Assembly (NCBI RefSeq): GCF_009498035.1
Contig: NZ_CP034550.1
Coordinates: 62,001 to 126,000 of the forward strand
Source of the DNA: Saccharothrix syringae
GTDB lineage: Bacteria; Actinomycetota; Actinomycetes; Mycobacteriales; Pseudonocardiaceae
Length of the DNA stretch: 64,000 nucleotides
Reading direction: 5' to 3'
Part shown: piece by piece, positions 41,141 to 49,780 of the stretch
Layout of the letters: each line of letters starts with the position of its first letter
How positions within the stretch are numbered: position 1 is the stretch's first letter
The notes under the pieces: model-generated
Told to the model about the DNA's origin: nothing
Database searches by the model: none
Seen by the model: only the letters and a program-made list of their open reading frames with translations
Made by a program: the position numbers and the translations under genes

Positions 41141-41899
41141 TTAACGGCGCTGCGCCAGGAACGGGCAGCCCATCAGCCGGCGCAGCTCGACGGCCAGCTC
41201 CTGCGAGGTGCCGACCGGGCGGGAGAACGCGATCCGCACGTCGTGGTCCTCGTCGGCCATCTCCACCCGCAGCCGCAGGCCGAAGCGGTCCAGGCCCAGC
41301 GGGCGCACGTGGCCGCCCCGCAGGTGCTCGGGCAGGTGCTGGGAGAGCAGGCCCACCACGTCCCGGTGCGACAGCTCCAGGTGCCGCAGCCAGTGGTCCT
41401 CGTGCGCGGCGAACGGGTCGGGCTCGGCCTGCGCGAACAGCTCCGGGCGCAGCGACGTGGTGCTCTCCGCGTCGGCCACCACCAGCGACGCCGGGACCAG
41501 CCTGACCACGCTCACGCCGTGCCCGACGTCCAGCAGGCGCGGGTCCGGGCGCTCGTCGGCCACCTCCAGCGCCGCCTCGCGGGCCTCCCGCCCGTCGAGC
41601 GCGCGCAGCCAGCCGGTGAGCCACAGCAGGCCGCGCACGGGCTCCCGCAGCGGCACCGGCGCGTGGTCGGCGACCTCCAGCATCGCGGTCACCTCGGCCG
41701 CGCGGAGCGCCCCGACCAGCGGGTGCTCGTCGCGCAGCAGGAGCGTCGCGTCCCCGCGCGGGTGCACGTGGTGCAGCAGCGGCGTCACCCGGCTCTCGGA
41801 GCCGTCCGACGGCAACAGGGCCGCGCGCCCACCCCGGGCGGCGATCGTGCGCGCTCGCTCCGCCGGGTGCGGGGCGGGCGGTCGACGCGTCTCGTTCAC
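41141..41899 (-). CDS. DUF2470 (HugZ-like) protein
   Basis: A 252-aa protein. The C-terminal 90 residues (DHWLRHLELSHRDVVGLLSQ, then VRPLGLDRFGLRLRVE and FSRPVGTSQELAVELRRLMG) match DUF2470, the domain found at the end of HugZ-type heme-binding or heme-degrading proteins; the N-terminal part is related to the split-barrel fold. GGAGGTGA precedes the GTG. A strong iron box lies 16-34 bases upstream, so it is probably made under iron limitation for heme-iron use (inference). Confidence 0.85.
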   Translation of the reverse strand: MNETRRPPAPHPAERARTIAARGGRAALLPSDGSESRVTPLLHHVHPRGDATLLLRDEHPLVGALRAAEVTAMLEVADHAPVPLREPVRGLLWLTGWLRALDGREAREAALEVADERPDPRLLDVGHGVSVVRLVPASLVVADAESTTSLRPELFAQAEPDPFAAHEDHWLRHLELSHRDVVGLLSQHLPEHLRGGHVRPLGLDRFGLRLRVEMADEDHDVRIAFSRPVGTSQELAVELRRLMGCPFLAQRR

Positions 41900-41914
41900 C
41901 GCTCACCTCCCAAC

Positions 41915-41933
41915 TTAGGGCAGCCTAACTTGA
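41915..41933 (-). promoter_or_regulatory. IdeR/DtxR-type iron box
   Basis: TTAGGGCAGCCTAACTTGA (plus-strand view) agrees at about 14-15 of 19 bases with the IdeR/DtxR consensus TTAGGTTAGSCTAACCTAA. It is centred in a 22-bp dyad (CAACTTAGG, GCAG, CCTAACTTG) at 41911-41932, just before the DUF2470 gene. Confidence 0.7.
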
Positions 41934-42041
41934 TGCGGGCGGGGTGGGAAGTCCCACGACCGGTGCGAGTGCACCGGATGGCCGCTCCCCCTGCTTACCC
42001 GACCGCCGTAGCCTGGTCACGCCCCGTGCGGAGGTGGCTGC

Positions 42042-42506
42042 GTGGCCGTGCCCGACAAGCCGTCCACCGAAGGAGCGGCCCTGGACGACCCGTGGACCCG
42101 GCACTGCCTGGAGGTGGCCGACCGCCGGGCGTTCGGCTGGGTCGTCCTCGGCGCGCTCGCGTTCGCCCTCCAGTTGGCACTCGTGTTCGTCTTCGAGGTC
42201 TCCTCGTCCCTGCCGGCCGTGCTGCTGCTGTTCGCCGCGGCCGCGCTCGGCCTCGTCCTCACCCGGCGGCAGCCGGTGCTCGGCGACCGCGAGTGGGTCC
42301 ACGTGCGCGTCCACTGGCGCCGCGGGCGGCTCGTCGTGCACGGCACCCGGCAGTTCGTGCTCGACGTCAGCGCCGGCCCGCTGGTCCGCGGCCGCATCAG
42401 CCGCCACCGCCGGGCCTGGGTCGTGGTCCCCGACCGGGCGGGCAACACGGTGGTGACGTTCCGCGGCGTGCCCAGGCTGTTTCCCGCGAAGGTGTCACGC
42501 GGCTGA
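42042..42506 (+). CDS. Two-helix membrane protein, PH-like tail
   Basis: A 154-aa protein. Two adjacent membrane segments (FGWVVLGALAFALQLALVFV and LPAVLLLFAAAALGLVL) are followed by a soluble beta-rich region (WVHVRVHWRRGRLVVHGTRQ) that looks like a small PH-type domain. GGAGG lies seven bases before the GTG. No family is recognised with confidence. A similar-layout protein is encoded next (42569-43033). Confidence 0.7.
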   Translation: MAVPDKPSTEGAALDDPWTRHCLEVADRRAFGWVVLGALAFALQLALVFVFEVSSSLPAVLLLFAAAALGLVLTRRQPVLGDREWVHVRVHWRRGRLVVHGTRQFVLDVSAGPLVRGRISRHRRAWVVVPDRAGNTVVTFRGVPRLFPAKVSRG

Positions 42507-42568
42507 GTTTCGCGCGCGGGTCAACAGGCAACCCGGAAGTGGGAAAGTCTGGTTTGCTGGGAGCGGTG

Positions 42569-43033
42569 GTGGGCGAGGCTTGGGTGCACAAGTGCCTGAC
42601 CGGGGCGGATCGTCGCGCGGTCGGGTTCATCGGGCTGGCCGGGATCGCCTTCGTCGTGCTGTGGCTGCTCTCCCAGTGGGTCGGGTCCAAGTGGGTGTTC
42701 GTGCTCACCCCGCTGTGCGTCGAGTTCGCCGTGCCCGGCCTGCGGCACTTCTGCTCGCGCCGCAGCCTGCGGAAGCTGCTCGCCACCTACCCGCGGCACC
42801 CCGTTTCGGTGAACTTCGTGCCCGGGCGGACCAGGGTGGGGCGGCAGGCGTACCTGGAGACCGACGGGTCCGACCGGACGTTCCTGCGGCTGTTCGAGGT
42901 GCCCGAGCGGGTGCGTGACAACATCCGCCGCGGGGGCAAGGTGTGGATGGCCGGGCCCGACGCGCGCGGCCGGGCCGTCGTGCTCACCCGCGGCGCGCCG
43001 TTCCTGACCCTGGGGCGGGTCGTCATCCGATAA
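42569..43033 (+). CDS. Two-helix membrane protein, second
   Basis: A 154-aa protein with two membrane segments (AVGFIGLAGIAFVVLWLLSQ and KWVFVLTPLCVEFAVPGL) and a basic soluble C-terminus (VSVNFVPGRTRVGRQAYLET, DNIRRGGKVWMAG). No family recognised. GGGAG is well spaced for the GTG at 42569; GTG codons at 42539 and 42566 are alternatives. It ends 49 bases from the convergent VWA gene. Confidence 0.6.
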   Translation: MGEAWVHKCLTGADRRAVGFIGLAGIAFVVLWLLSQWVGSKWVFVLTPLCVEFAVPGLRHFCSRRSLRKLLATYPRHPVSVNFVPGRTRVGRQAYLETDGSDRTFLRLFEVPERVRDNIRRGGKVWMAGPDARGRAVVLTRGAPFLTLGRVVIR

Positions 43034-43082
43034 GGGATCTCATCGGCTTTCGCGTGCTCACCGGCTCACGGCTCTCGTGGGT

Positions 43083-44264
43083 TCACCTGCCGACGGGGAT
43101 GCCGCTCTGCTCGGCCCAGGCGGCCACGTCCTCCCGGCGCAGCGCGGTCGCCAACAGCTCCGGGAACCGGTCCGGCGTGCACGCGAACGCGGGCGCCCCC
43201 AGCTCCGACAACCGCGCCGCCAACTCGTGGTCGTACGACGGCGTACCGCTGTCGGACAACGCGAGCAGCACCACGACCGTCACCCCGCTGCTCACCAGCT
43301 CCCGCACCCGGCGCTGCAGCTCGCGCGCCACCCCGCCCTCGTAGAGGTCGCTGATCAGCACCATCACCGTGTCCGTGGGCCGCCGCACCAGCGACTGCCC
43401 GTAGGCCACCGCCCGGTTGATGTCGGTGCCCCCGCCCAGCTGCGTGGAGAACAGCAGGTCGACCGGGTCCCGCAGCTGCTCGGTCAGGTCGACCACCTCG
43501 GTGTCGAACACGACCAGCCGCGTCTCCACCGACTTCAACGAGGCCAGCGAAGCGCCCAGCACCGCCGAGTAGACCACCGACTCGGCCATCGACCCCGACT
43601 GGTCGACCAGCAGCACGACGTCCCGCAGCGAAGCCTGCCTGCTGCGCCGGCTGTTGCCCACCAGGTCCTGCACCACCACGGTCCGCTGCTCCGGCTGGTA
43701 GTGCCGCAGGTTCGCCCGGATCGTGCGCCCCCAGTCCACATCGGACAGACGAGGCCGGCTCGTCCGGCGCGAGTGGTCGATCGCCCCCCGGACGGCCGCG
43801 AGCAGCCGGTCGGCCAACCGCCGCTCGATGTCCTCGACCACGCGGCGCACCACGGCGCGAGCGGTCTCCCGGGTCCGCGCGGGGATGGCGTTGGACAGCG
43901 AGACGAGCGTCCCGACCAGACTCACGTCGGGTTCGACCGCGGACAGCAACTCCGGCTCCAGCAGCAACTGGCGCAACCCCAACCGCTCCACCGCGTCCCG
44001 CTGCATGACCTGGACGACCGAGCTGGGGAAGTACGTGCGGATGTCCCCCAGCCACCGGTGCAGCACCGGCGAAGAACCCCCCAACCCGGCACTGCGCTTG
44101 CCGCCGGCCTCGGGCGCGTCACCCCCACCCCCGCCGCCGTAGAGGCCGGTCAACGCCGAGTCCCGGCGCCGGTCGTCATCGCCGAGCACCCCGAGATCAC
44201 CGGCCGCCCCACCGAGCAGCAACCGCCACCGGCGCTGGCGCTCACCTGCGGTATCGTGGCTCAC
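43083..44264 (-). CDS. VWA-domain protein of MoxR block
   Basis: A 393-aa soluble protein. The C-terminal von Willebrand A domain has an intact metal site: DQSGSM, Thr in LGGGTDINRAV and Asp in LISDLYEGG. The N-terminal half is helical with RHYQPEQRTVVVQDLVGNSR just before the VWA. MoxR-VWA pairs act in assembly, metal insertion or quality control. GGGGAGG lies before the GTG at 44264. It is the last gene of the SWIM-DUF5691-MoxR-DUF5682-VWA series. Confidence 0.9.
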   Translation of the reverse strand: MSHDTAGERQRRWRLLLGGAAGDLGVLGDDDRRRDSALTGLYGGGGGGDAPEAGGKRSAGLGGSSPVLHRWLGDIRTYFPSSVVQVMQRDAVERLGLRQLLLEPELLSAVEPDVSLVGTLVSLSNAIPARTRETARAVVRRVVEDIERRLADRLLAAVRGAIDHSRRTSRPRLSDVDWGRTIRANLRHYQPEQRTVVVQDLVGNSRRSRQASLRDVVLLVDQSGSMAESVVYSAVLGASLASLKSVETRLVVFDTEVVDLTEQLRDPVDLLFSTQLGGGTDINRAVAYGQSLVRRPTDTVMVLISDLYEGGVARELQRRVRELVSSGVTVVVLLALSDSGTPSYDHELAARLSELGAPAFACTPDRFPELLATALRREDVAAWAEQSGIPVGR

Positions 44265-44382
44265 GAGCCCTCCCCAGGGCACCCGATGGCAGACACGATC
44301 GGGTGATCATCGGCCGAAAATGTACGAAAACAGCGTTCCCGATCATCGGTTGGAACATGAGGAACGCCGACCACACCCCGCA

Positions 44383-47268
44383 TCACCCATCCACCCCCAC
44401 CCCGCCCGCGGCTTCGACCATCCCGACCCCGGAACCCACCACCGGCCCCGGACGTGACGCCGCCCCGGGACTCGCAGCCGCCCCAGGGTCTGCTGCCGGC
44501 CTGGAACCCGCAGCCTGGCCTGTCGCCGCCGCGCCGGATGCCGCCGGGCCAGGCACAGACACCGGGCCAGGCACAGACACCGGGCCAGGCACAGACACCG
44601 GGCCAGGCTCGATCGCCAGGCCGGCGCCGGCCACCAGAGCAGCCCCGGCCACCGGGCCGGCCTCGACTGTCGCTGGACCCGTCGCAGCCGGACCTGCTGC
44701 CGTCGGACCTGCCGCAGCCGGACCTGCCGCCGTCGGATCGGCCCCTGTTGCCGCCTGACCGGTTGCTGCCGGACCAGCGCCACTTGCCGCCGGATCGGTT
44801 GCCGCGGAGTTGGCTGCTGCCAGGCCGGGCGCCGCTTCGCCCGGCACCCCCGCCGGCACCTCCGCCAGCAACGCCCGCACGTGGGCGACCAGACGCCCCG
44901 CCAGCGCCTCGTCCCAGTCACCCGAGCCGGCCGACGACCCGGGTGCCGTGCCCCGGACCCGGTCGCCGAGCATCCGCCGCTCCGCCGCGCTGAACTCGGC
45001 CACGGCGCGGCGCAGCAGCGGCAGCGCGGCCTCGAAGTCCGCGCCGGACAGGCCGGTCAGCCACTCGTCGACCACGCCGAAGAGCTTGGGGTCGGCGGTG
45101 AGCAGCGCCGCCGACCCGCGCAGGAAGCCGGCTACGAACGACGTGGCGCCTGTTGAAGTCGTTGTGCCGGCTGCGAGTGGCGGGTGCGGCGGCGGGTGTT
45201 GGCCCGCCGGCACCGCGGAGCCGACCGAGACGGCGCGGTGCAGGCGGGTGGCCACCGCGTCCGAGTCGAGCACGCCCGCCTCCCACAGCAGGCGGGTGGC
45301 GCGGCCGGTGGGGAGGCCGTGGGCGTCGGGCATGGCGACCAGGGCCTGGAGCGCGCGTTGCCACGTGTCGCGGTGCTCGTCGTCGGCTGCGAGGCGGACG
45401 GCGTCGTCGGCGCCGTCCACGGCTCTGAGGGCGCGTTCGGCCGTGTCGTCGTCGACGCCTCGGCAGGCCAGGGGGAGGCCCACCGCGCCGCGGGCCAGCA
45501 GGCCGTGCAGGGCCACCCGCAGGAGGTCCGGGTCCGTGCCGCGGACCGAGCCGTAGCGGACGGTGGTGGCCAGGTCCGGCAGGGCGGTCAGGAGTTCCAG
45601 GGCGTCGGTCGCGGCCGCGGCGCAGCGGTCCAGGGCTCGGCGCGCCGCGGTGACGGCTTCGGGGATCTCGCAGCCCACGGCGCGGCTGAGGGTGTCGGCG
45701 GCGTCGACCACGCGGGTCGCTTCGGCGGCGCGGGTGGCGAGGACCCGGCCGGCGGCGGCTTCGACGGTGGTGCCGTGGCGGGCGGCGACGGCCAGGGACA
45801 CGGCGAACTCCGGGCGCCAGTGCAGCTGCCACGCCTCGGCGAACGTGCCCAGGCTGCGCGTGGTGTCCGGGGTGCCCCACGGGACGTCGAGGACTTCCAG
45901 GCGCCGCAGGAGCTTCGAGCGTTCGCGGTCGGTGTCCTTGCGCAGGTCCAGGCGGATCGGCTTGGCGGTGGCGGTGGGGTGCAGGCGCAGCTTCCGCTGC
46001 AGGCGCGCCAGGTCCGCGGCCAGGGGGGAGGTGGGGACGTCGTCGCCGACCTCGCCCAGGCGTTCGCCCACCACCAGTCGTTCGTGGACCAGGCGCAGCG
46101 GGGTTTCGTCACCGCCGCACAGGACCGCCAGGGCCGCTTCCGTCACCTCGGACAGGCCGGGGGACGGGCGGCCGCGCAGGGCGGCGAGGGTGTCGGCCAG
46201 GCGGACCGCCTCGACGGCGCTCGCGGTCGAGGCGGGGAGGTCTTCCTCGCGCAGCACGGCGCAGGCGCGGGCGAACCAGCGCGGTACCGCGTCGCCGCGG
46301 TCGGCGCACTCCCACAGGTGCGCGTACCAGCCGGGGGAGTCGATGCCCGCGCCGTAACCGGAGGCGGCGGCCAGGCGGCCGTGGCTCCAGGGGACCCACG
46401 TGCCGGAGATCCTGCCGCGGGGCAGGCCCTTGAGGGCGGCGGCGTCCACCGAGGCGGGCGGGAGGGTGCGCAGGGCCGGGACGTGCCAGGCGCCGGCCAC
46501 CACGGCGATCGGGCCGGGGAAGTCCTTGAGGGCCTGGCGCAGGTTCTGGCGCATGGCGGCCTCCCGGCGCAGCGTCCGGGAGTCGATCTGGTCGGCGAAC
46601 TCCTCGCGCAGCGCGCCCATCGCCTCCGCCACCGCCTCGGGGAGGTCGGCCGGGTCGGTGTGGTGCTCGACCACGTCCTCCCACCAGCGCTCCGGGTCGT
46701 CGAAGCCCGCTGCCTCGGCCAGCACGCCCAGGGGGTCGATGGCCGCGCTGGGGATGGCGTCGGAGGTGATGTCGGGATCGGCGGGAAGGGAGGAGGGGGA
46801 AGGGGGAGGAGAGGAGGGGGAGAGGGGAGGAGGGGAGGGAGAGGGGGCGGCGGGGGAAGGCGGGGTGGAGGCCGGCTGGCCCGGAGAAGGCTGGCCCGGA
46901 GAAGGCTGGCCCGAGGCCGGCGGGGTGGGGGAGTCGTTCAGGGACGCGGCGGCGGGCAGGTCGAAGAAGCGGACCGGGACGTCGTGCCGGTGTGCCCACG
47001 TCATGGCCCGCCACTCGGGGGAGAACTCGGCGAACGGCCAGAACGCCGCCCGCGCGGGCTCCGCCTCGTCGTGCAGCAGCAGCGCGACGGGCGGGACCAG
47101 GTGCGGCACGTGCGGCAGCAGGGCGTCGCCCTCCGGCGGCCCCTCGATCAGCACCACCTCCGGCCGCACGGCGTCCAGCGCCGCCGCGACCATGCGCGCC
47201 GACCCGGGGCCGTGGTGCCGGATGCCGAGCAGGGTGACCCGCTCGGGCAGGGGTTGTTCGCGCGCCAT
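44383..47268 (-). CDS. DUF5682 family protein with repetitive tail
   Basis: A 961-aa cytoplasmic protein. The N-terminal 100 residues (LLGIRHHGPGSARMVAAALD, VVLIEGPPEGDALLPHVPHL) are typical of DUF5682, a TraB-like family always near MoxR and VWA genes. A Ser/Pro-rich insert (about 108-165) is followed by helical domains to about residue 815, and by a low-complexity Ala/Gly/Pro tail with the hexapeptide PVSVPG repeated. The ATG overlaps the MoxR stop by one base. Function unknown. Confidence 0.88.
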   Translation of the reverse strand: MAREQPLPERVTLLGIRHHGPGSARMVAAALDAVRPEVVLIEGPPEGDALLPHVPHLVPPVALLLHDEAEPARAAFWPFAEFSPEWRAMTWAHRHDVPVRFFDLPAAASLNDSPTPPASGQPSPGQPSPGQPASTPPSPAAPSPSPPPLSPSSPPPSPSSLPADPDITSDAIPSAAIDPLGVLAEAAGFDDPERWWEDVVEHHTDPADLPEAVAEAMGALREEFADQIDSRTLRREAAMRQNLRQALKDFPGPIAVVAGAWHVPALRTLPPASVDAAALKGLPRGRISGTWVPWSHGRLAAASGYGAGIDSPGWYAHLWECADRGDAVPRWFARACAVLREEDLPASTASAVEAVRLADTLAALRGRPSPGLSEVTEAALAVLCGGDETPLRLVHERLVVGERLGEVGDDVPTSPLAADLARLQRKLRLHPTATAKPIRLDLRKDTDRERSKLLRRLEVLDVPWGTPDTTRSLGTFAEAWQLHWRPEFAVSLAVAARHGTTVEAAAGRVLATRAAEATRVVDAADTLSRAVGCEIPEAVTAARRALDRCAAAATDALELLTALPDLATTVRYGSVRGTDPDLLRVALHGLLARGAVGLPLACRGVDDDTAERALRAVDGADDAVRLAADDEHRDTWQRALQALVAMPDAHGLPTGRATRLLWEAGVLDSDAVATRLHRAVSVGSAVPAGQHPPPHPPLAAGTTTSTGATSFVAGFLRGSAALLTADPKLFGVVDEWLTGLSGADFEAALPLLRRAVAEFSAAERRMLGDRVRGTAPGSSAGSGDWDEALAGRLVAHVRALLAEVPAGVPGEAAPGLAAANSAATDPAASGAGPAATGQAATGADPTAAGPAAAGPTAAGPAATGPATVEAGPVAGAALVAGAGLAIEPGPVSVPGPVSVPGPVSVPGPAASGAAATGQAAGSRPAADPGAAASPGAASRPGPVVGSGVGMVEAAGGVGVDG
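44544..44608 (-). repeat. 18-bp perfect tandem repeats in DUF5682 tail
   Basis: CCGGGCCAGGCACAGACA occurs as three perfect copies (44544-44561, 44562-44579, 44580-44597) plus an 11-base partial copy. It encodes the repeated PVSVPG hexapeptide. Perfect identity suggests a recent expansion. Confidence 0.95.
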
Positions 47269-48356
47269 CAGCCCACCAGGTCCCGGCACGCCCGGTACAG
47301 GTCGCGCCACTCGGCGCGCTCCTTGACCACCGCCTCCAGGTACTCCTGCCACGCCGCGGTGTCGGACACGCGGTCCTTCACCACCGCGCCCAGCAGGCCG
47401 GACGCCAGTTCGTCGGCGGTGATGCGGCCGTCGCCGAAGTGGCCGGCCAGGGCCATGCCGCTGGTCACCACCGAGATGGCCTCGGCGGTGGACAGGCTGC
47501 CGCTGGGGCGCTTCAGCTGCGTTCGACCGTCCGCGGTGGACCCGTTGCGCAGCTCGCGGAAGATGCGCACCACGCGGCGCACCTCCTCCAGCGCGGGCGG
47601 CTCGGCGGGCAGCTCCAGCGCGCGGCCGAGCTGCGCCGCGCGCGCGGACACGATCTCCACCTCGGCGTCCTCGGTCGCGGGCGGCGGCAGCACGACCGTG
47701 TTGAACCGGCGCGCCAGCGCCGACGACATCTGGTTCACACCCCGGTCGCGGTCGTTGGCCGTGGCGATCACGGTGAACCCGGGCACGGCCTGCACCTGGA
47801 TGCCCAGCTCCGGCACGGGCAGCGTCTTCTCCGACAGGACGGTGATGAACGAGTCCTGCACCTCGGCGGGCATCCGGGTCAGCTCCTCGACCCGCACCAC
47901 CGCGCCGGTGCGCATGCCGGTCATCACCGGGCTGGCCACCAGCGCCGCCTCCGACGGGCCCTCGGCGATCAGCCGCGCGTAGTTCCAGCCGTAGCGGACC
48001 TGGTCCTCGCCGGTGCCCGCGGTGCCCTGCACGACCAGCGTGGAGTTGCCGCTCACGGCCGCCGCCAGGTGCTCGGACAGCCACGACTTGGCCGTGCCGG
48101 GCACGCCGACCAGCAGCAGCGCCCGGTCGGTGACCAGGGTGCCGACCGCGACCTCGACCAGCCGCCGGTCGCCGACGTACTTGGGGGTGATCACGGTGCC
48201 GTCCGGCAGGGTGCCGCCGAGCACGTAGGTGACCACGGCCCGGGGCGAGAGCCGCCAGCGCGGCGGCCGGGGCCGGTCGTCGGCGGCGGCCAGGGCGGCC
48301 AGCTCGGCGGCGTACTGCTGTTCCGCGGCGGGCCGCAGCACGGTCTCGGTGGTCAC
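47268..48356 (-). CDS. MoxR-family AAA+ ATPase
   Basis: A 362-aa ATPase. Walker A is GVPGTAKS (residues 84-91), the Walker B region is VVRVEEL (about 153-159), sensor 1 is TVIATANDRDRG and the arginine finger region is MSSALARRFN. Members act as chaperone-like machines with VWA partners. The Walker B has Glu where MoxR usually has Asp-Glu, a trait I believe to be shared in this subfamily. The GTG overlaps the DUF5691 stop (GTGA). Confidence 0.92.
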   Translation of the reverse strand: MTTETVLRPAAEQQYAAELAALAAADDRPRPPRWRLSPRAVVTYVLGGTLPDGTVITPKYVGDRRLVEVAVGTLVTDRALLLVGVPGTAKSWLSEHLAAAVSGNSTLVVQGTAGTGEDQVRYGWNYARLIAEGPSEAALVASPVMTGMRTGAVVRVEELTRMPAEVQDSFITVLSEKTLPVPELGIQVQAVPGFTVIATANDRDRGVNQMSSALARRFNTVVLPPPATEDAEVEIVSARAAQLGRALELPAEPPALEEVRRVVRIFRELRNGSTADGRTQLKRPSGSLSTAEAISVVTSGMALAGHFGDGRITADELASGLLGAVVKDRVSDTAAWQEYLEAVVKERAEWRDLYRACRDLVG

Positions 48357-49780
48357 TGGTCTTCCTCCCGGGGGTTGAACGCCTCGCGCAGCCGCATGCG
48401 CAGGCGCAGGACGTCGAGTTCGACGGTGTGTTCGGGCCACCGCTCGGTGATGCGCGCCCAGTTCGCGCCGAGCACCTCGGCGTCACCCCTGGCCAGCAGC
48501 ACGGCGGGTGGCCGGCCGGCGCGCCACCTCGGGTCGCGCGTCGCCGCGTAGCGGTCGAGCAGGTCGGCGGTCGCCCGCGGGCCCCACGGCGCGGGCAGCT
48601 GCGAGCAGGCGTGGTCGAGCAGGTCGTAGTTCCACTGCCGGGACACCTCGACGACGGTGCGGGCGGCCAGCTCGGCGGGCAGCCCGGCCAGCATCTCCAG
48701 CTGCTCCATGCCGGTCAGCGCGCGGGTGGCCGCGACCGCCCACGGCCGGGCGTCGTCGGCGAGCCGCAGGTTCTGCGCCACGCCCCGCAGCAGCGCCGAG
48801 GCCCACGGCCCGCGGGCCAGCTCGGCGGCGGCGCCCTCGTCGTCGGTGCGCAGCCGGCCGGTCCAGTGCCGCGGCGGCACGCTCGCCGCCGCGCCGCGGA
48901 TGCGGCCCGCCACGCCGGTCTCCGAGCCGTCCTTGAGCAGGTCCCTGGCCTCCTCGGGCTCGGGGGCCAGCTCGGTCCACAGCTCGTCGGTCTGCACGTC
49001 GAACCCGTCGGCGGTCAGCCACAGGCCGCGGTGCAGGCGCTCGGCGGCGCGGGCGGCGAGGGCCGACCCGGGCAGGGTGCGCAGCAGGCGCAGCGCCTCG
49101 TCGTGCACGCCGATCGCGCGGTCGTCCAGGGCGCGTTCGAGCAGCGGTTCGTCGTCCGGGCCGAGGTTGACCTCCAGGGCGGCGACCAGCGCCTGCCGGT
49201 CGCCCGCGCGGCGCTGCCCGTCGAACCGGGCGGCCAGGAACTCCCGGGTGCCCGCCGGGTCCTGGGCGCGGGCGCGCCGCAGCGCCTCCAGGCGGGCGGG
49301 TCCGGGCAGGTCGAGGGCCGCGTCCAGGTCGACCGCCTCGACGGCCTCGGCGGCGGCCGCCCACGCCCAGGCCGGCCGCAGGGTCGCCAGCCACCGGCCG
49401 CGGGCGCCGAGCACGGCGGTGACCGCCGGGCGCAGGCCGGTGTGCGCGGTGCCCAGCGCCAGCAGGGCGGGCAGCTCGCGGTGGTCGGCGACCAGCCGCG
49501 CGGCCTTGGCCAGGCCGCACCACTCGGTGAGCAGCACCTGGTCCTCCAGGGCGAGGACCTGCGCCAGCACGTCCCGAGCCGCCGGGTGGACCCGCGCGTC
49601 CCCCGACGCGGGCGCCGGTGCCAGCAGCGGCGCGTCCACCACCGGCGGCAGCCGCGCGGCGTGCGCGGCCGGGCCCAGCGCGGCGCACCGGTCGAGCAGT
49701 TCGGCGGGCGTGGTGCCGGAGCGGTGCGCGCCGACCAGCGCGGCCTGCACCGCCTCGTCCCACTCGCTGCGCAGGCTCAT
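48353..49780 (-). CDS. DUF5691 family protein
   Basis: A 475-aa helical, Ala/Leu/Arg-rich protein. EWDEAVQAALVGAHRSGTTP at the start and AARDVLAQVLALEDQVLLTE mark DUF5691, which occurs only in SWIM/MoxR/VWA clusters as far as I know. HEAT-like helical pairs are suggested by the repeated LxxL spacing. Start overlaps the SWIM stop (ATGA) and its stop overlaps the MoxR start. It is likely a scaffold in the complex (inference). Confidence 0.85.
   Translation of the reverse strand: MSLRSEWDEAVQAALVGAHRSGTTPAELLDRCAALGPAAHAARLPPVVDAPLLAPAPASGDARVHPAARDVLAQVLALEDQVLLTEWCGLAKAARLVADHRELPALLALGTAHTGLRPAVTAVLGARGRWLATLRPAWAWAAAAEAVEAVDLDAALDLPGPARLEALRRARAQDPAGTREFLAARFDGQRRAGDRQALVAALEVNLGPDDEPLLERALDDRAIGVHDEALRLLRTLPGSALAARAAERLHRGLWLTADGFDVQTDELWTELAPEPEEARDLLKDGSETGVAGRIRGAAASVPPRHWTGRLRTDDEGAAAELARGPWASALLRGVAQNLRLADDARPWAVAATRALTGMEQLEMLAGLPAELAARTVVEVSRQWNYDLLDHACSQLPAPWGPRATADLLDRYAATRDPRWRAGRPPAVLLARGDAEVLGANWARITERWPEHTVELDVLRLRMRLREAFNPREEDQ

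Noticed and set aside
41132..41143. Leaderless promoter TAACGT before the CPBP protease
   Set aside because: The hexamer overlaps the stop codon TAA of the upstream DUF2470 gene, only ten bases away, so co-transcription explains the spacing equally well. Not counted among the nine.
44454..44993. Plus-strand frame with QAQTPG repeats
   Set aside because: It is antisense to the repetitive tail of DUF5682. The minus frame continues a recognised domain; the plus frame has no domain or ribosome site.
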